Source: Streptomyces neyagawaensis | GTDB lineage: Bacteria; Actinomycetota; Actinomycetes; Streptomycetales; Streptomycetaceae | Direction: 5' to 3' | Length of the DNA: 46,092 bases | Assembly (NCBI RefSeq): GCF_023516595.1 | Contig: NZ_JAMGBG010000153.1 | Span: 1-46,092, forward strand | Part shown: piece by piece, positions 23,655 through 30,385 of the stretch | How the letters are laid out: each line of letters opens with the position of its first letter | Numbering within the stretch: position 1 is the first letter of the stretch | Notes under the pieces: generated by a model | Seen by the model: the letters and a program-made list of their open reading frames with translations, nothing else | The model's database searches: none | What the model was told of the DNA's origin: nothing | Translations under genes and position numbers: made by a program

Positions 23655-23988
23655 GGGTTTGCGCCGCCACACCGACCGCGAGACCGGCAAGACCACCATC
23701 AAGACCGTTTACGCCGTCACCAGCCTCACCGCTGAGCAAGCCAACCCCGCCCAGCTGGCGACCCTGATCCGTGATCACTGGCAGATCGAGGCCCTGCACC
23801 ACGTCGGGGACCCCACGTTCGCCGAAGACGCCTCCCAGCTGCGTACCGACAACGCGCCCCGGACGATGGCCACCTGCCGCAACCTCGCCATCGGCGCCCT
23901 GCGGCCGACCGGCGCGCCCTACGTTGCCGCCGCTGCTGCCTGCGTTGGGCTTGACCAGCTGAACACCGTTGCCACCAAGGCTGCTTGA
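23655..23988 (+). pseudogene. ISAs1-family transposase, C-terminal fragment
   Basis: About 110 codons match the C-terminal part of ISAs1-family transposases: TGKTTIKTVYAVTSLTAEQA, LIRDHWQIEALHHV, FAEDASQLRTDNAPRTMATCRNLAIGALR. The glutamate in QIEALHH is the third residue of the DDE site. The N-terminal two-thirds are missing and the last 25 residues deviate from the family, so the element is inactive. It abuts the broken ABC ATPase. Confidence 0.75.
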
Positions 23989-24030
23989 GGCAGCCAGGGG
24001 TTGTCAGTGGATGGTGGCAGGATCACCGGC

Positions 24031-25104
24031 ATGGTTTTCGTACGTACGACTCCGCCGCGGCCTGTGGATGTGACTGCGGTCTTTCCCGAGCTGGCGCCGT
24101 TGGCACGTCCTGCGATCCGGCTGCATCCCCGTCCCGGGTCGCCTTCGGTCGAGGAGAGCTCGGTCGGGGGGCCGTTGTTGTGGCCGGTGGACGAGCCGTG
24201 GCCGCACTGTGAAGCCTCGCACCTGCACTATGACAGTGGGTTCCGCCAGTCACCGGCCGACGTCCGGCTCATGAGGCGCAGGGCGGCCCGGTGGCATGGT
24301 GATCACAGTGGTCCCTGGATGACACCCGAGGAGCAGGCGGTCAAGGAGCAGAACGCCGCGGTGCTCGCGGAGCGGCTCGGCACAGGCGCTCCGCCTGCGG
24401 ACTGTCCGGTCCCCATGCTGCCCGTGGCCCAGCTGTATCTGCGCGACATACCCCTGTTGCGGCCGCCCGGCAAGGCCGATCTACTCCAGGTTCTCTGGTG
24501 CCCCTACGACCACGAACCGTATTGCAAGCCGTCGACCGCGCTGTTTTGGCGGTCCGCCGCCGAGATCGTCGATATCCTCGCCGCACCGCCCGAGCCGTAC
24601 GAAGTGAACGATGACGGCTACCTGCCGGAGCCGTGCCTGCTGGCACCGGAAGCGATCATCGAATACCCCAACAGCCTCGATCTGAGCCCGCAGATGCAGC
24701 TGATGGTGGAGGACTGGAGCAGATGGCAGGCAGCCGGCGCCGACGTGGACAGCTCCTACGCGGACTATCCACGGGACTTCTATGACCCTGTCCTGGCAGA
24801 CGCGCCCGGCTGGAAGGTAGGTGGCTGGCCTCCGTGGGGACGCACCGACCCCAATCCCCTGTTTTGCACCGCCTGTGATGCGCGGATGGTCCCGCTGCTG
24901 ACCATCGCCTCCTTCGAGTGGGACGGCGGCGAGGGACTCAGCTGGGCACCCTACGAAGATCAGGCCGCCGCCCACGCCAGCGGTCATTGCTGTGGCCAGG
25001 GCCCCTCGCAGCCGACCCAGGTAGAAGTGGGCAGCACCGACAACATGCAGATCTACGTCTGCCCGACCTCCCCCGAGCATCCCCACACCGACCTGATCCA
25101 GTGA
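24031..25104 (+). CDS. DUF1963-like hypothetical protein
   Basis: A 357-residue soluble protein without signal peptide or membrane segments. Segments such as SSVGGPLLWPVDEPWPHC near the N-terminus, PVAQLYLRDIPLLRPPGKADLLQVLWCPYDHE, and a late CTACDARM pair resemble DUF1963 (YwqG-like) proteins. Function unknown. The ATG at 24031 has AGGA 8 bases upstream; TTG (24001) and GTG (24007) starts in the same frame are possible. It is intact although flanked by transposon relics, and is followed by a large inverted repeat that may terminate it. Confidence 0.72.
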   Translation: MVFVRTTPPRPVDVTAVFPELAPLARPAIRLHPRPGSPSVEESSVGGPLLWPVDEPWPHCEASHLHYDSGFRQSPADVRLMRRRAARWHGDHSGPWMTPEEQAVKEQNAAVLAERLGTGAPPADCPVPMLPVAQLYLRDIPLLRPPGKADLLQVLWCPYDHEPYCKPSTALFWRSAAEIVDILAAPPEPYEVNDDGYLPEPCLLAPEAIIEYPNSLDLSPQMQLMVEDWSRWQAAGADVDSSYADYPRDFYDPVLADAPGWKVGGWPPWGRTDPNPLFCTACDARMVPLLTIASFEWDGGEGLSWAPYEDQAAAHASGHCCGQGPSQPTQVEVGSTDNMQIYVCPTSPEHPHTDLIQ

Positions 25105-25116
25105 GCTGCCAGGCCT

Positions 25117-25172
25117 GTCACGCACCCTCCCGCAGCCGGTGACAGAAGGGCCGCCGAGCCAGGGTGCGTGAC
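25117..25172. terminator. 12-bp inverted repeat after the DUF1963-like gene
   Basis: GTCACGCACCCT (25117-25128) and AGGGTGCGTGAC (25161-25172) are perfect inverted repeats with a 32-base loop, starting 12 bp after the stop codon. It may be a terminator, although the loop is long. It may also be the ends of a very small mobile remnant. Confidence 0.4.
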
Positions 25173-25208
25173 GGGCCGCTCGCCTCACGGCGGCGGGACC
25201 CGCAACGC

Positions 25209-25272
25209 ACGAGGCTCCTGTGCCGCTGGGTGAGGTGTTCGAAGCCCTGACCCGTCGGCACAGGAGCCTCGT
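25209..25272. repeat. 64-bp near-perfect palindrome
   Basis: Perfect 17-bp arms ACGAGGCTCCTGTGCCG (25209-25225) and its complement (25256-25272) flank a centre that is itself partly symmetrical around TTCGAA (25238-25243), so the whole 64 bp is one long palindrome. It can form a cruciform or very stable RNA hairpin. Its position beside an IS701-type relic suggests two head-to-head transposon ends or a MITE-like remnant; a bidirectional terminator is the alternative. Confidence 0.65.
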
Positions 25273-25367
25273 TGGTTCCCCACCCTGCCGCACTCGACCT
25301 GCCGCACGCGCTGCAGCCCAAATCGAATGTCGTCAATCGCGGCCGCGGCCCTCAACACAGCGCGCGG

Positions 25368-25670
25368 ACCGAGCCGCCAGCCGACGTAATCGCGGACATC
25401 GTCCCGGATCGCGTCGGCATCCCAGCAGGCCCCGTGCAGCAGATGCTGCAGGCCCGCCGGATCGCGGTGGCCAGCCCATTCGGCCAGCTGCCAGCCGTTC
25501 TTCCGCTCGACCGGCGCCAGCAGACCACGCACGTAGTCCCGCATCCGCCGTCGCAGATCCACCCGGGCGAACCGGCCCGCCACCCACGCGAACACCGATT
25601 CCAACTCCGCCTGCCACCGGTCGACTTCAGTTGTCGCCTCCGTACCCGACAACGACAACCACCAGCTCAA
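25368..25670 (-). pseudogene. IS701-type transposase, N-terminal fragment
   Basis: About 100 codons on the minus strand match the N-terminus of IS701-type DDE transposases: FAWVAGRFARVDLRRRMRDYV, LLAPVERKNGWQLAEWAGHR, LHGACWDADAIRDDVRDYV. The sequence loses similarity just before the first catalytic aspartate region and degenerates toward the palindrome at 25209-25272. No catalytic core remains. Confidence 0.75.
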
Positions 25671-25811
25671 GAAACAAAATCCAACCGGATTCCTAGGCCC
25701 AGTGCGCAGAGGACCGACGGCTGGTCCTGACCTGTGCGGGTCGGACCAGTCGGCCCATGCTGCGAGGGGTGGCGATGGCCATCCTGAGCGTAAGCGAGCG
25801 CTCTGTGGAAA

Positions 25812-26219
25812 TCACGAGCCAGTAAGGTAGCTGGTGATGTTGTATGTGCCGCTGCGGGGCAGTGTGTACCAGCCGGACTCCATGTAGGCCGGGTCCGATC
25901 CAGCCTTCTTGATCGAGCAGTAGTTCTCGTAGTAGCCATTCGCCGGCGAGTAGATCGTGCACGTCCAGTTGTAGGTTCCCGCACCCAGGTAAAGGCTGCG
26001 GGAGCCAAGGCTGTCGACGTAAGCGACGTTGTCCGAAGTGGCCACCGACCAGCCGTAGGTGTCGGCCGCCAGGTAGATGGTCCTGCTGACGGATGCGGAG
26101 GCACCCATCGTTGGCGAATTGGTCAGCTGTAGTTGGCGGTTGAGCGTAGCCGTGCCGGCTGTGGCCTGAGTGGCGGCGAGCATCACGGCACAGACGCCAG
26201 CGGTCGTGACTGCTGCCAT
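25812..26219 (-). CDS. Small secreted hypothetical protein
   Basis: A 135-residue protein whose N-terminus (MAAVTTAGVCAVMLAATQATAG) looks like a signal peptide cleaved after an ATA-G or TA-G site, although the basic n-region is weak. The mature part of about 110 residues is rich in Tyr, Thr, Ser and Asn, with alternating hydrophobic stretches and two cysteines (TYNWTCTIY, ENYCSIKK) that could form a disulfide. It looks like an extracellular beta-rich protein. No family recognised. An in-frame stop lies upstream and no other start is available, so the ATG at 26219 is used. Transposon relics flank it on both sides. Confidence 0.55.
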   Translation of the reverse strand: MAAVTTAGVCAVMLAATQATAGTATLNRQLQLTNSPTMGASASVSRTIYLAADTYGWSVATSDNVAYVDSLGSRSLYLGAGTYNWTCTIYSPANGYYENYCSIKKAGSDPAYMESGWYTLPRSGTYNITSYLTGS

Positions 26220-26829
26220 TCGCGAAAGCGCGCGCCTGCCTAGGTCAGAGGCATAAGTGGTTCCCCCACATCATCTTCTTCACTCCGGTCAGAGCAGCCA
26301 CAGCCTTCCCATGCAGTGCGGACGGGTCAATGGGAGTGGACGCTCAGCCAACACTTTGTGTTCTCGTTGCCAAACGAGCCGATGTCAGCGGCGGTAGCAC
26401 CGCGAGTTACACCCGGCTGATGGAAACCGACGGCATCTGCGACCAGCTCCCCGGTCTCTTGCGCGGCTACGTCCCCCAGACCGAAGCGCACTAGGTGGTC
26501 AATCTTCTGCCCGGGAAGATCCCGATCAGCAAAGGGGATCTCGAGCCCCCCGGCGGCCCAGAACCTAACGAAGCACTACTAGGACTTGTCCGGGCGATCA
26601 AGATCCGGACCACACGCGGGCCAACACTCTTCGATCGCGGACCCGACTTCCGCTCTGCCTGGTCAACCACTATGCGGGGCATACGACCAGCAGACCAAGA
26701 ACCTGCTGGCCCTCGTCAGCGCAGCGCTTTTCGGATCGGGCGCAAGCCGCGCTGCCGACAAACACCCGTGACATCGGAATCTTATGGAACCTCAACAAGG
26801 CGCCAGTGCGAGCGCCCCCATCCTCCCGG
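26220..26829. other. Stretch without a convincing gene, relic-rich
   Basis: A 52-codon plus-strand frame with a GTG start (26336-26494) ends in RGYVPQTEAH; it looks like the tail of a lost gene rather than an independent one. The following 300 bases have mixed frames and lower GC with no domain. The stretch joins the secreted-protein gene to IS701 remains. Confidence 0.35.
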
Positions 26830-27370
26830 CACGCCTGACTCGACCGCCAGCCAGGTCAGCATCGGTCCACCGACCCAGGCACCCTGCCGGAGAAGGCCAC
26901 CTGGTACCGGGCCACCAACCGGCCCCTCCCCGATGCCCCGCACGCGGCAACCAGCCCGCACACACCCGCCGACCTCGCCGAGACTGTCCGCCTCTACCGG
27001 CTGCGGCCCTGGATCGAGCAGAGCTACAAACAGATCAAGGACGAACTCGGCTGGGCCGACTTTCAGGTCTGCTCCGACCGCGCGATCCGCCGTCACCAGA
27101 CCCTGGTCAACTGCGCCTTCACCTTCTGCTGGGACCAGTGGTTCGCCCCGCCCGGGGCCTGGCGCCACCGCACCGGACCCTGCCCCGATGACCGGCCAGA
27201 GAGGGGGCACCACCACACCCCACCAGCCCCCAACTGCCTTGCCGACCGCGGGACTTGCGGGCCGTCCGCTCCTGGCCCACCCCGGCCAACACCCTGACCC
27301 GGCGTGGCGAGCCTGGACCGACCAGGACCCGCCGCCCGATTCCACGCCCTCCTCGACACGGTCACCGCCG
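26830..27370 (+). pseudogene. IS701-type transposase, C-terminal fragment
   Basis: The plus strand reads TLPEKATWYRATNRPLPDAP, then LYRLRPWIEQSYKQIKDELG, WADFQVCSDRAIRRHQTLVN and CAFTFCWDQW, the conserved C-terminal block of IS701-type transposases including the catalytic glutamate in IEQSYKQ. After about 27190 the tail (LRAVRSWPTPANTLTR, then WRAWTDQDPP) continues in changed frames. It is in the opposite orientation to the fragment at 25.4-25.7 kb, so the two do not form one simple element. Confidence 0.75.
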
Positions 27371-27384
27371 GCAGACCCCCAGCG

Positions 27385-27530
27385 GTTCTTGCGCGGCAGG
27401 TCCGACAGCAACCCCACCTCCAAGTCCCGTACCCGAAACCGGGGTTCAACCCGCGCGAACCGGCCCCCTGTCCGGGACATCAGGACCTCGAACGCCTCCT
27501 GCCAGCGGGCAGGGTCTACGCTGTGACTCG
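27385..27530 (-). pseudogene. IS701-type transposase, second N-terminal fragment
   Basis: About 45 codons on the minus strand read WQEAFEVLMSRTGGRFARVE followed by PRFRVRDLEVGLLSDLPRKNRW, again the extreme N-terminus of an IS701-type transposase. It points toward, and is joined tail to tail with, the C-terminal fragment just left of it. This is the third separate IS701 piece in 2.2 kb, implying nested insertions and deletions. Confidence 0.6.
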
Positions 27531-27692
27531 CCGCCACCGCATGATCTTCAGTCTTCGCACACCGATGATCAACGGTGGCCGCGCCCGTCTTCACCGCCCC
27601 TCGGTCACGACGTACGAAGACGGGGCCGCATCCCTTCCGTGTCCCGCACGGGGCACGGGGCGTTCGTCCGCCGTCTCGTGCCAGGAGGACAC

Positions 27693-28097
27693 ATGCAACG
27701 CGGTGAAGTCTGGTGGGTCGACTTCGATGAGCGACGCCCGGTCGTGCTGCTCTCGGACGAGGAGTCATCCGGGTTTCAGGCGATGCAGGTCGTTGCGCCA
27801 GCGGGCGTCGACATCAGCGGCCTGGGAGTTGAAGTGACCGTAGGAGCCCCGGAAGGACTGCCCTTCGAAGGCGTGCTGCGGTTGGCGTTCCCGCGTCCAG
27901 GCCTTACTCCGTGCACATGGCTGACCACCGTGGCCCGGGACGACCTGATCGAGCGGGCGGGCGTGTTGTCCTCCGCGAAGCTCAGCGAGGTTGGAGAAGC
28001 CCTCCGTGCCGCTGGAGAGAGGAGGGAGTGGAGCCCGATGACGGCTGTCAGGATCAGCGAGATCAAAGATGCCCGCCGTCGCGAAGGACTCGAATAG
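27693..28097 (+). CDS. PemK/MazF-family toxin-like protein, solitary
   Basis: A 134-residue protein. It begins MQRGEVWWVDFDERRPVVLLS, the conserved first strands of the MazF/PemK mRNA interferase fold (RGEVWWVDF, RPVVLLS), followed by the strand-rich core and a final helical extension (ISEIKDARRREGLE). A good GGAGG ribosome-binding site lies 5-9 bases upstream of the ATG at 27693. No antitoxin gene precedes it; only transposon relics do. It may be a stand-alone member, common in Streptomyces, or an orphan whose antitoxin was lost. Confidence 0.78.
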   Translation: MQRGEVWWVDFDERRPVVLLSDEESSGFQAMQVVAPAGVDISGLGVEVTVGAPEGLPFEGVLRLAFPRPGLTPCTWLTTVARDDLIERAGVLSSAKLSEVGEALRAAGERREWSPMTAVRISEIKDARRREGLE

Positions 28098-28446
28098 CGG
28101 ACGCCTGCGCTGCCCAGCTCGGTCTCGTCAACGACTGACCGCTGCCCCCTCTCCACCGCACTCCAGCAACAAGATCACGGTCTACGGCTGGAAAACGCTC
28201 AGTGGTCACAGCCCATGGCGGTGAGCGCTCCCTGCAACGGCCTGTGTCAGAACGATCTCAGGCCCACGAACGGGATCTCCTACCCGTGCCCGGCCTGTGT
28301 CGGATACCCGGGCAGAGCAGCGTCGACTTCGCGGCGCGTCCAGCCGGCATGGCTGAGGGGCGGCAGGGCATCCGAGATGAAGGGGTCGGGTGGACCGCGC
28401 CTCCGGTGCCGCCCGTCGATGTCAAGAGCTTCCTAGGGGTGAGAAG
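28098..28446. other. Intergenic stretch upstream of mscL
   Basis: About 350 bases with no complete gene. Short frames on both strands lack ribosome-binding sites or domains. It should contain the mscL promoter, which I could not identify. Confidence 0.35.
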
Positions 28447-28890
28447 GTGAAGGGCTTCCGCAGCTTCATCCTGCGCGGCAACGTGGTCGACCTGGCCGTC
28501 GGAATCGTCATCGGCGCAGCGTTCACCGCCGTGGTGAACGGCTTCGTGAGTGCCTTCCTGACACCACTCGTCGGGCTGGCCACCGGCGCCACCGGCAACA
28601 TGAGCCGCAAGACCTTCACCGTAGGCGCCACCGAGTTTCCCTACGGCGCCTTCATCAACGCGGTGATCAGCTTCGTCCTCCTCGCCAGCGCCCTGTACTT
28701 CCTGGTCGTGCTCCCGATCAACAAGCTCCACGAACGCCTCGCACCGCACCAGGACGTCCAGGCCCCCAAACGGGACTGCCCCGAATGCCTCAGCCCCGTA
28801 CCCGCCCAGGCCCGACGCTGTGCCTCCTGCACCGTCTCCCTGCCCGCCGTACCCGCTCAGGCCGGTGAGACAACCCAGCGCGCCGGGTGA
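28447..28890 (+). CDS. mscL: Large-conductance mechanosensitive channel MscL with C-terminal zinc ribbon
   Basis: A 147-residue MscL. The N-terminal amphipathic helix and first transmembrane helix are typical (KGFRSFILRGNVVDLAVGIVIG followed by AAFTAVV), and the second helix is AFINAVISFVLLASALYFLVV. Beyond the normal domain it has a putative zinc ribbon, CPECLSPVPAQARRCASC, in an extended tail; such tails occur in actinobacterial MscL. The GTG at 28447 is used, with GGGGTGAGAAG upstream. The channel releases solutes on hypo-osmotic shock, fitting the ion-homeostasis genes to its right. Confidence 0.93.
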   Translation: MKGFRSFILRGNVVDLAVGIVIGAAFTAVVNGFVSAFLTPLVGLATGATGNMSRKTFTVGATEFPYGAFINAVISFVLLASALYFLVVLPINKLHERLAPHQDVQAPKRDCPECLSPVPAQARRCASCTVSLPAVPAQAGETTQRAG

Positions 28891-29151
28891 CCAGCCTCCA
28901 CTGATTCGTCCATGACAGCTCAACAGCCTCAGCGCTCAGCGCCCGGCCAGTTGCTCTTGAGGCGCGCTCCCAGCCCTTCGGTCGGCGCGGCCCAGCACCT
29001 CACGCACCGTCGGCGATGGTGGCGCCTTCGGAGACGTCGTGGGGAGGTCGTCGTACGAATCTCCTGCAACGTGCCTCGCTGTTTGCACCCTTCGCAGCGG
29101 GTCACTCGACGCAGTAGCCACAACGGCGACTGCGACTGGGAGTGATCAGCG

Positions 29152-29325
29152 GTGGCTCGAGATGAGAAGGCAAAGGCCAAGATGGAGCAGGCCAAGGGCA
29201 AGGCCAAGGGAGTCATTGGCCGCGCGACGGACGATGAAGGTCTCGCGGCCGAGGGCCAGACCAAGAAGTCGAAGGGCGACATGCGTCAGGCGAAGGAGAA
29301 GATCAAGGACGCCTTCCGGCGCTGA
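29152..29325 (+). CDS. CsbD-family stress-response protein
   Basis: A 57-residue hydrophilic, lysine-rich protein of the CsbD family: ARDEKAKAKMEQAKGKAKG, then VIGRATDDEGLAAEGQTKKSKGD and RQAKEKIKDAFRR. CsbD-like proteins are strongly induced by general stress regulons in Gram-positive bacteria; their molecular role is unknown. The GTG at 29152 restores the usual N-terminal DEKAKAK segment and has GGGAG 9 bases upstream; the internal ATG at 29182 would cut it off. A strong terminator follows 15 bp after the stop. Confidence 0.85.
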   Translation: MARDEKAKAKMEQAKGKAKGVIGRATDDEGLAAEGQTKKSKGDMRQAKEKIKDAFRR

Positions 29326-29339
29326 CAGCCGGATACGCT

Positions 29340-29367
29340 CGGTGGGCCCCCGCGCGGGGGCCCACCG
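29340..29367 (+). terminator. Terminator after the CsbD-like gene
   Basis: A perfect 14+14 bp self-complementary sequence (CGGTGGGCCCCCGC and its complement) lies 15 bp after the stop codon, followed by a short pyrimidine-rich tail. As a hairpin it would have a very stable GC stem with a minimal loop. Confidence 0.75.
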
Positions 29368-29399
29368 CTTGCTCGTAAACCCCGCCGATCACGGAAGCG

Positions 29400-29640
29400 C
29401 GCCCTCGTGAGCGGCTCAGGCCACGGCTGCCTGAAACGTCTTCATGCAGGGGAACAGTGCTTGTCCGTCGGTTCCTGCCTGCTGATCCCGTGGGGCTTGA
29501 CGACCTGGCAGTTCGCCCGTTTGCCGACCGCTTCGCCAGTATGGGCGGGCCACCCCGACCGACGCTTTGCCGCACTTGAGGTGGGATCGCGCAGAAGGTA
29601 GCCGTTGACTCCACCACCAGCACCCGGGGCATCGGCGTGC
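29400..29640 (-). pseudogene. Possible transposase relic
   Basis: On the minus strand two frames carry fragments of an IS4/IS701-like transposase core: KCGKASVGVARPYW in one and VGKRANCQVV in the other, where an intact protein would have these in succession (pattern SVGVxRQYxGTxGKxxNCQV). The first catalytic region and the rest are absent. No other gene lies between the CsbD terminator and kdpC. Confidence 0.4.
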
Positions 29641-29649
29641 GGCCTCCCT

Positions 29650-29681
29650 GTCTTCGGTGGACGGGGTCTTCGGTGGACGGG
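29650..29681. repeat. Perfect 16-bp tandem duplication
   Basis: GTCTTCGGTGGACGGG occurs twice directly in tandem. It looks like a replication-slippage duplication in non-coding relic sequence. Confidence 0.6.
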
Positions 29682-29765
29682 GCAAGGCATTCAGAGCCGT
29701 GCCCGGGGCCGAGCGGGAGCTGTCGTCCCACCCCGCCCCGGCCGCGGTCCCTCCCGCCGGGATTG

Positions 29766-30380
29766 TCAGTTGTCGGCCAGTTCCTTGAGCGCGATGTTCA
29801 GTTCGAGCACGTTGACGCGGGGCTGGTCGAGGAAGCCGAACGTGCGGCCACTGGTGTGGTCGGCGACCAGCTTTTGCACCTGGGGGACGGGCAGAGCGTT
29901 GGCCTCGGCGACCCGCTTGACCTGGATGTCCGCGTACTCGGGCGAGATGTCGGGGTCGATGGCGGAGGCCGAGCCGGTGACCGCGTCGGCTGGCACCTCG
30001 GACGCGGGGACGCCGTTGAACTCGGCGACCTGGTTCCTCGCCGCCTTCACGTCCTTGACCAGGGTCGGGTCACTGGCACCGAGCTGGCCGGAACCAGTGG
30101 CCAGCGGGTCGTATCCGCTGTTGGACGGGCGGCCCTGGAACCACTTGGGGTCGGGCCTGTCGGTACTACCCGGCAGGTTCCAACTCTGTCCGATCAGCTT
30201 CGAACCGACCCCCTTGCCGTCGACCTCGACCATCGAACCGTTCGCCTTGTCGTGGAACGCTGCCTGCCCGATGCCGGTCACGACCAGCGGGTAGACGACG
30301 CCGGTCACCACGGTGAGGACGAGCAGCATGCGCAGCGCCGCCCACAGCATCCGCGCGGTGTTCACCACAGAAGTGTTCAT
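29766..30380 (-). CDS. kdpC: Potassium-transporting ATPase KdpC subunit
   Basis: A 204-residue KdpC with a single N-terminal membrane helix (RMLLVLTVVTGVVYPLVVTGIG), and the family blocks GSKLIGQSW, KWFQGRPS, ASEVPADAVTGSASAIDPDISP and LVADHTSGR. It stabilises the KdpA-KdpB complex and modulates K+ affinity. The ATG at 30380 is preferred; a GTG at 30389 overlaps the kdpB stop and is an alternative. Last gene of the kdp operon. Confidence 0.94.
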   Translation of the reverse strand: MNTSVVNTARMLWAALRMLLVLTVVTGVVYPLVVTGIGQAAFHDKANGSMVEVDGKGVGSKLIGQSWNLPGSTDRPDPKWFQGRPSNSGYDPLATGSGQLGASDPTLVKDVKAARNQVAEFNGVPASEVPADAVTGSASAIDPDISPEYADIQVKRVAEANALPVPQVQKLVADHTSGRTFGFLDQPRVNVLELNIALKELADN

Positions 30381-30385
30381 GTCCT

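Noticed and set aside
26336..26494. 52-codon plus-strand frame as an independent gene
   Set aside because: No clear ribosome-binding site or family, lies in relic-rich DNA; more likely the tail of a lost gene.
29650..29681. 16-bp tandem duplication as a functional repeat
   Set aside because: Only two units in non-coding relic DNA; slippage is a sufficient explanation.
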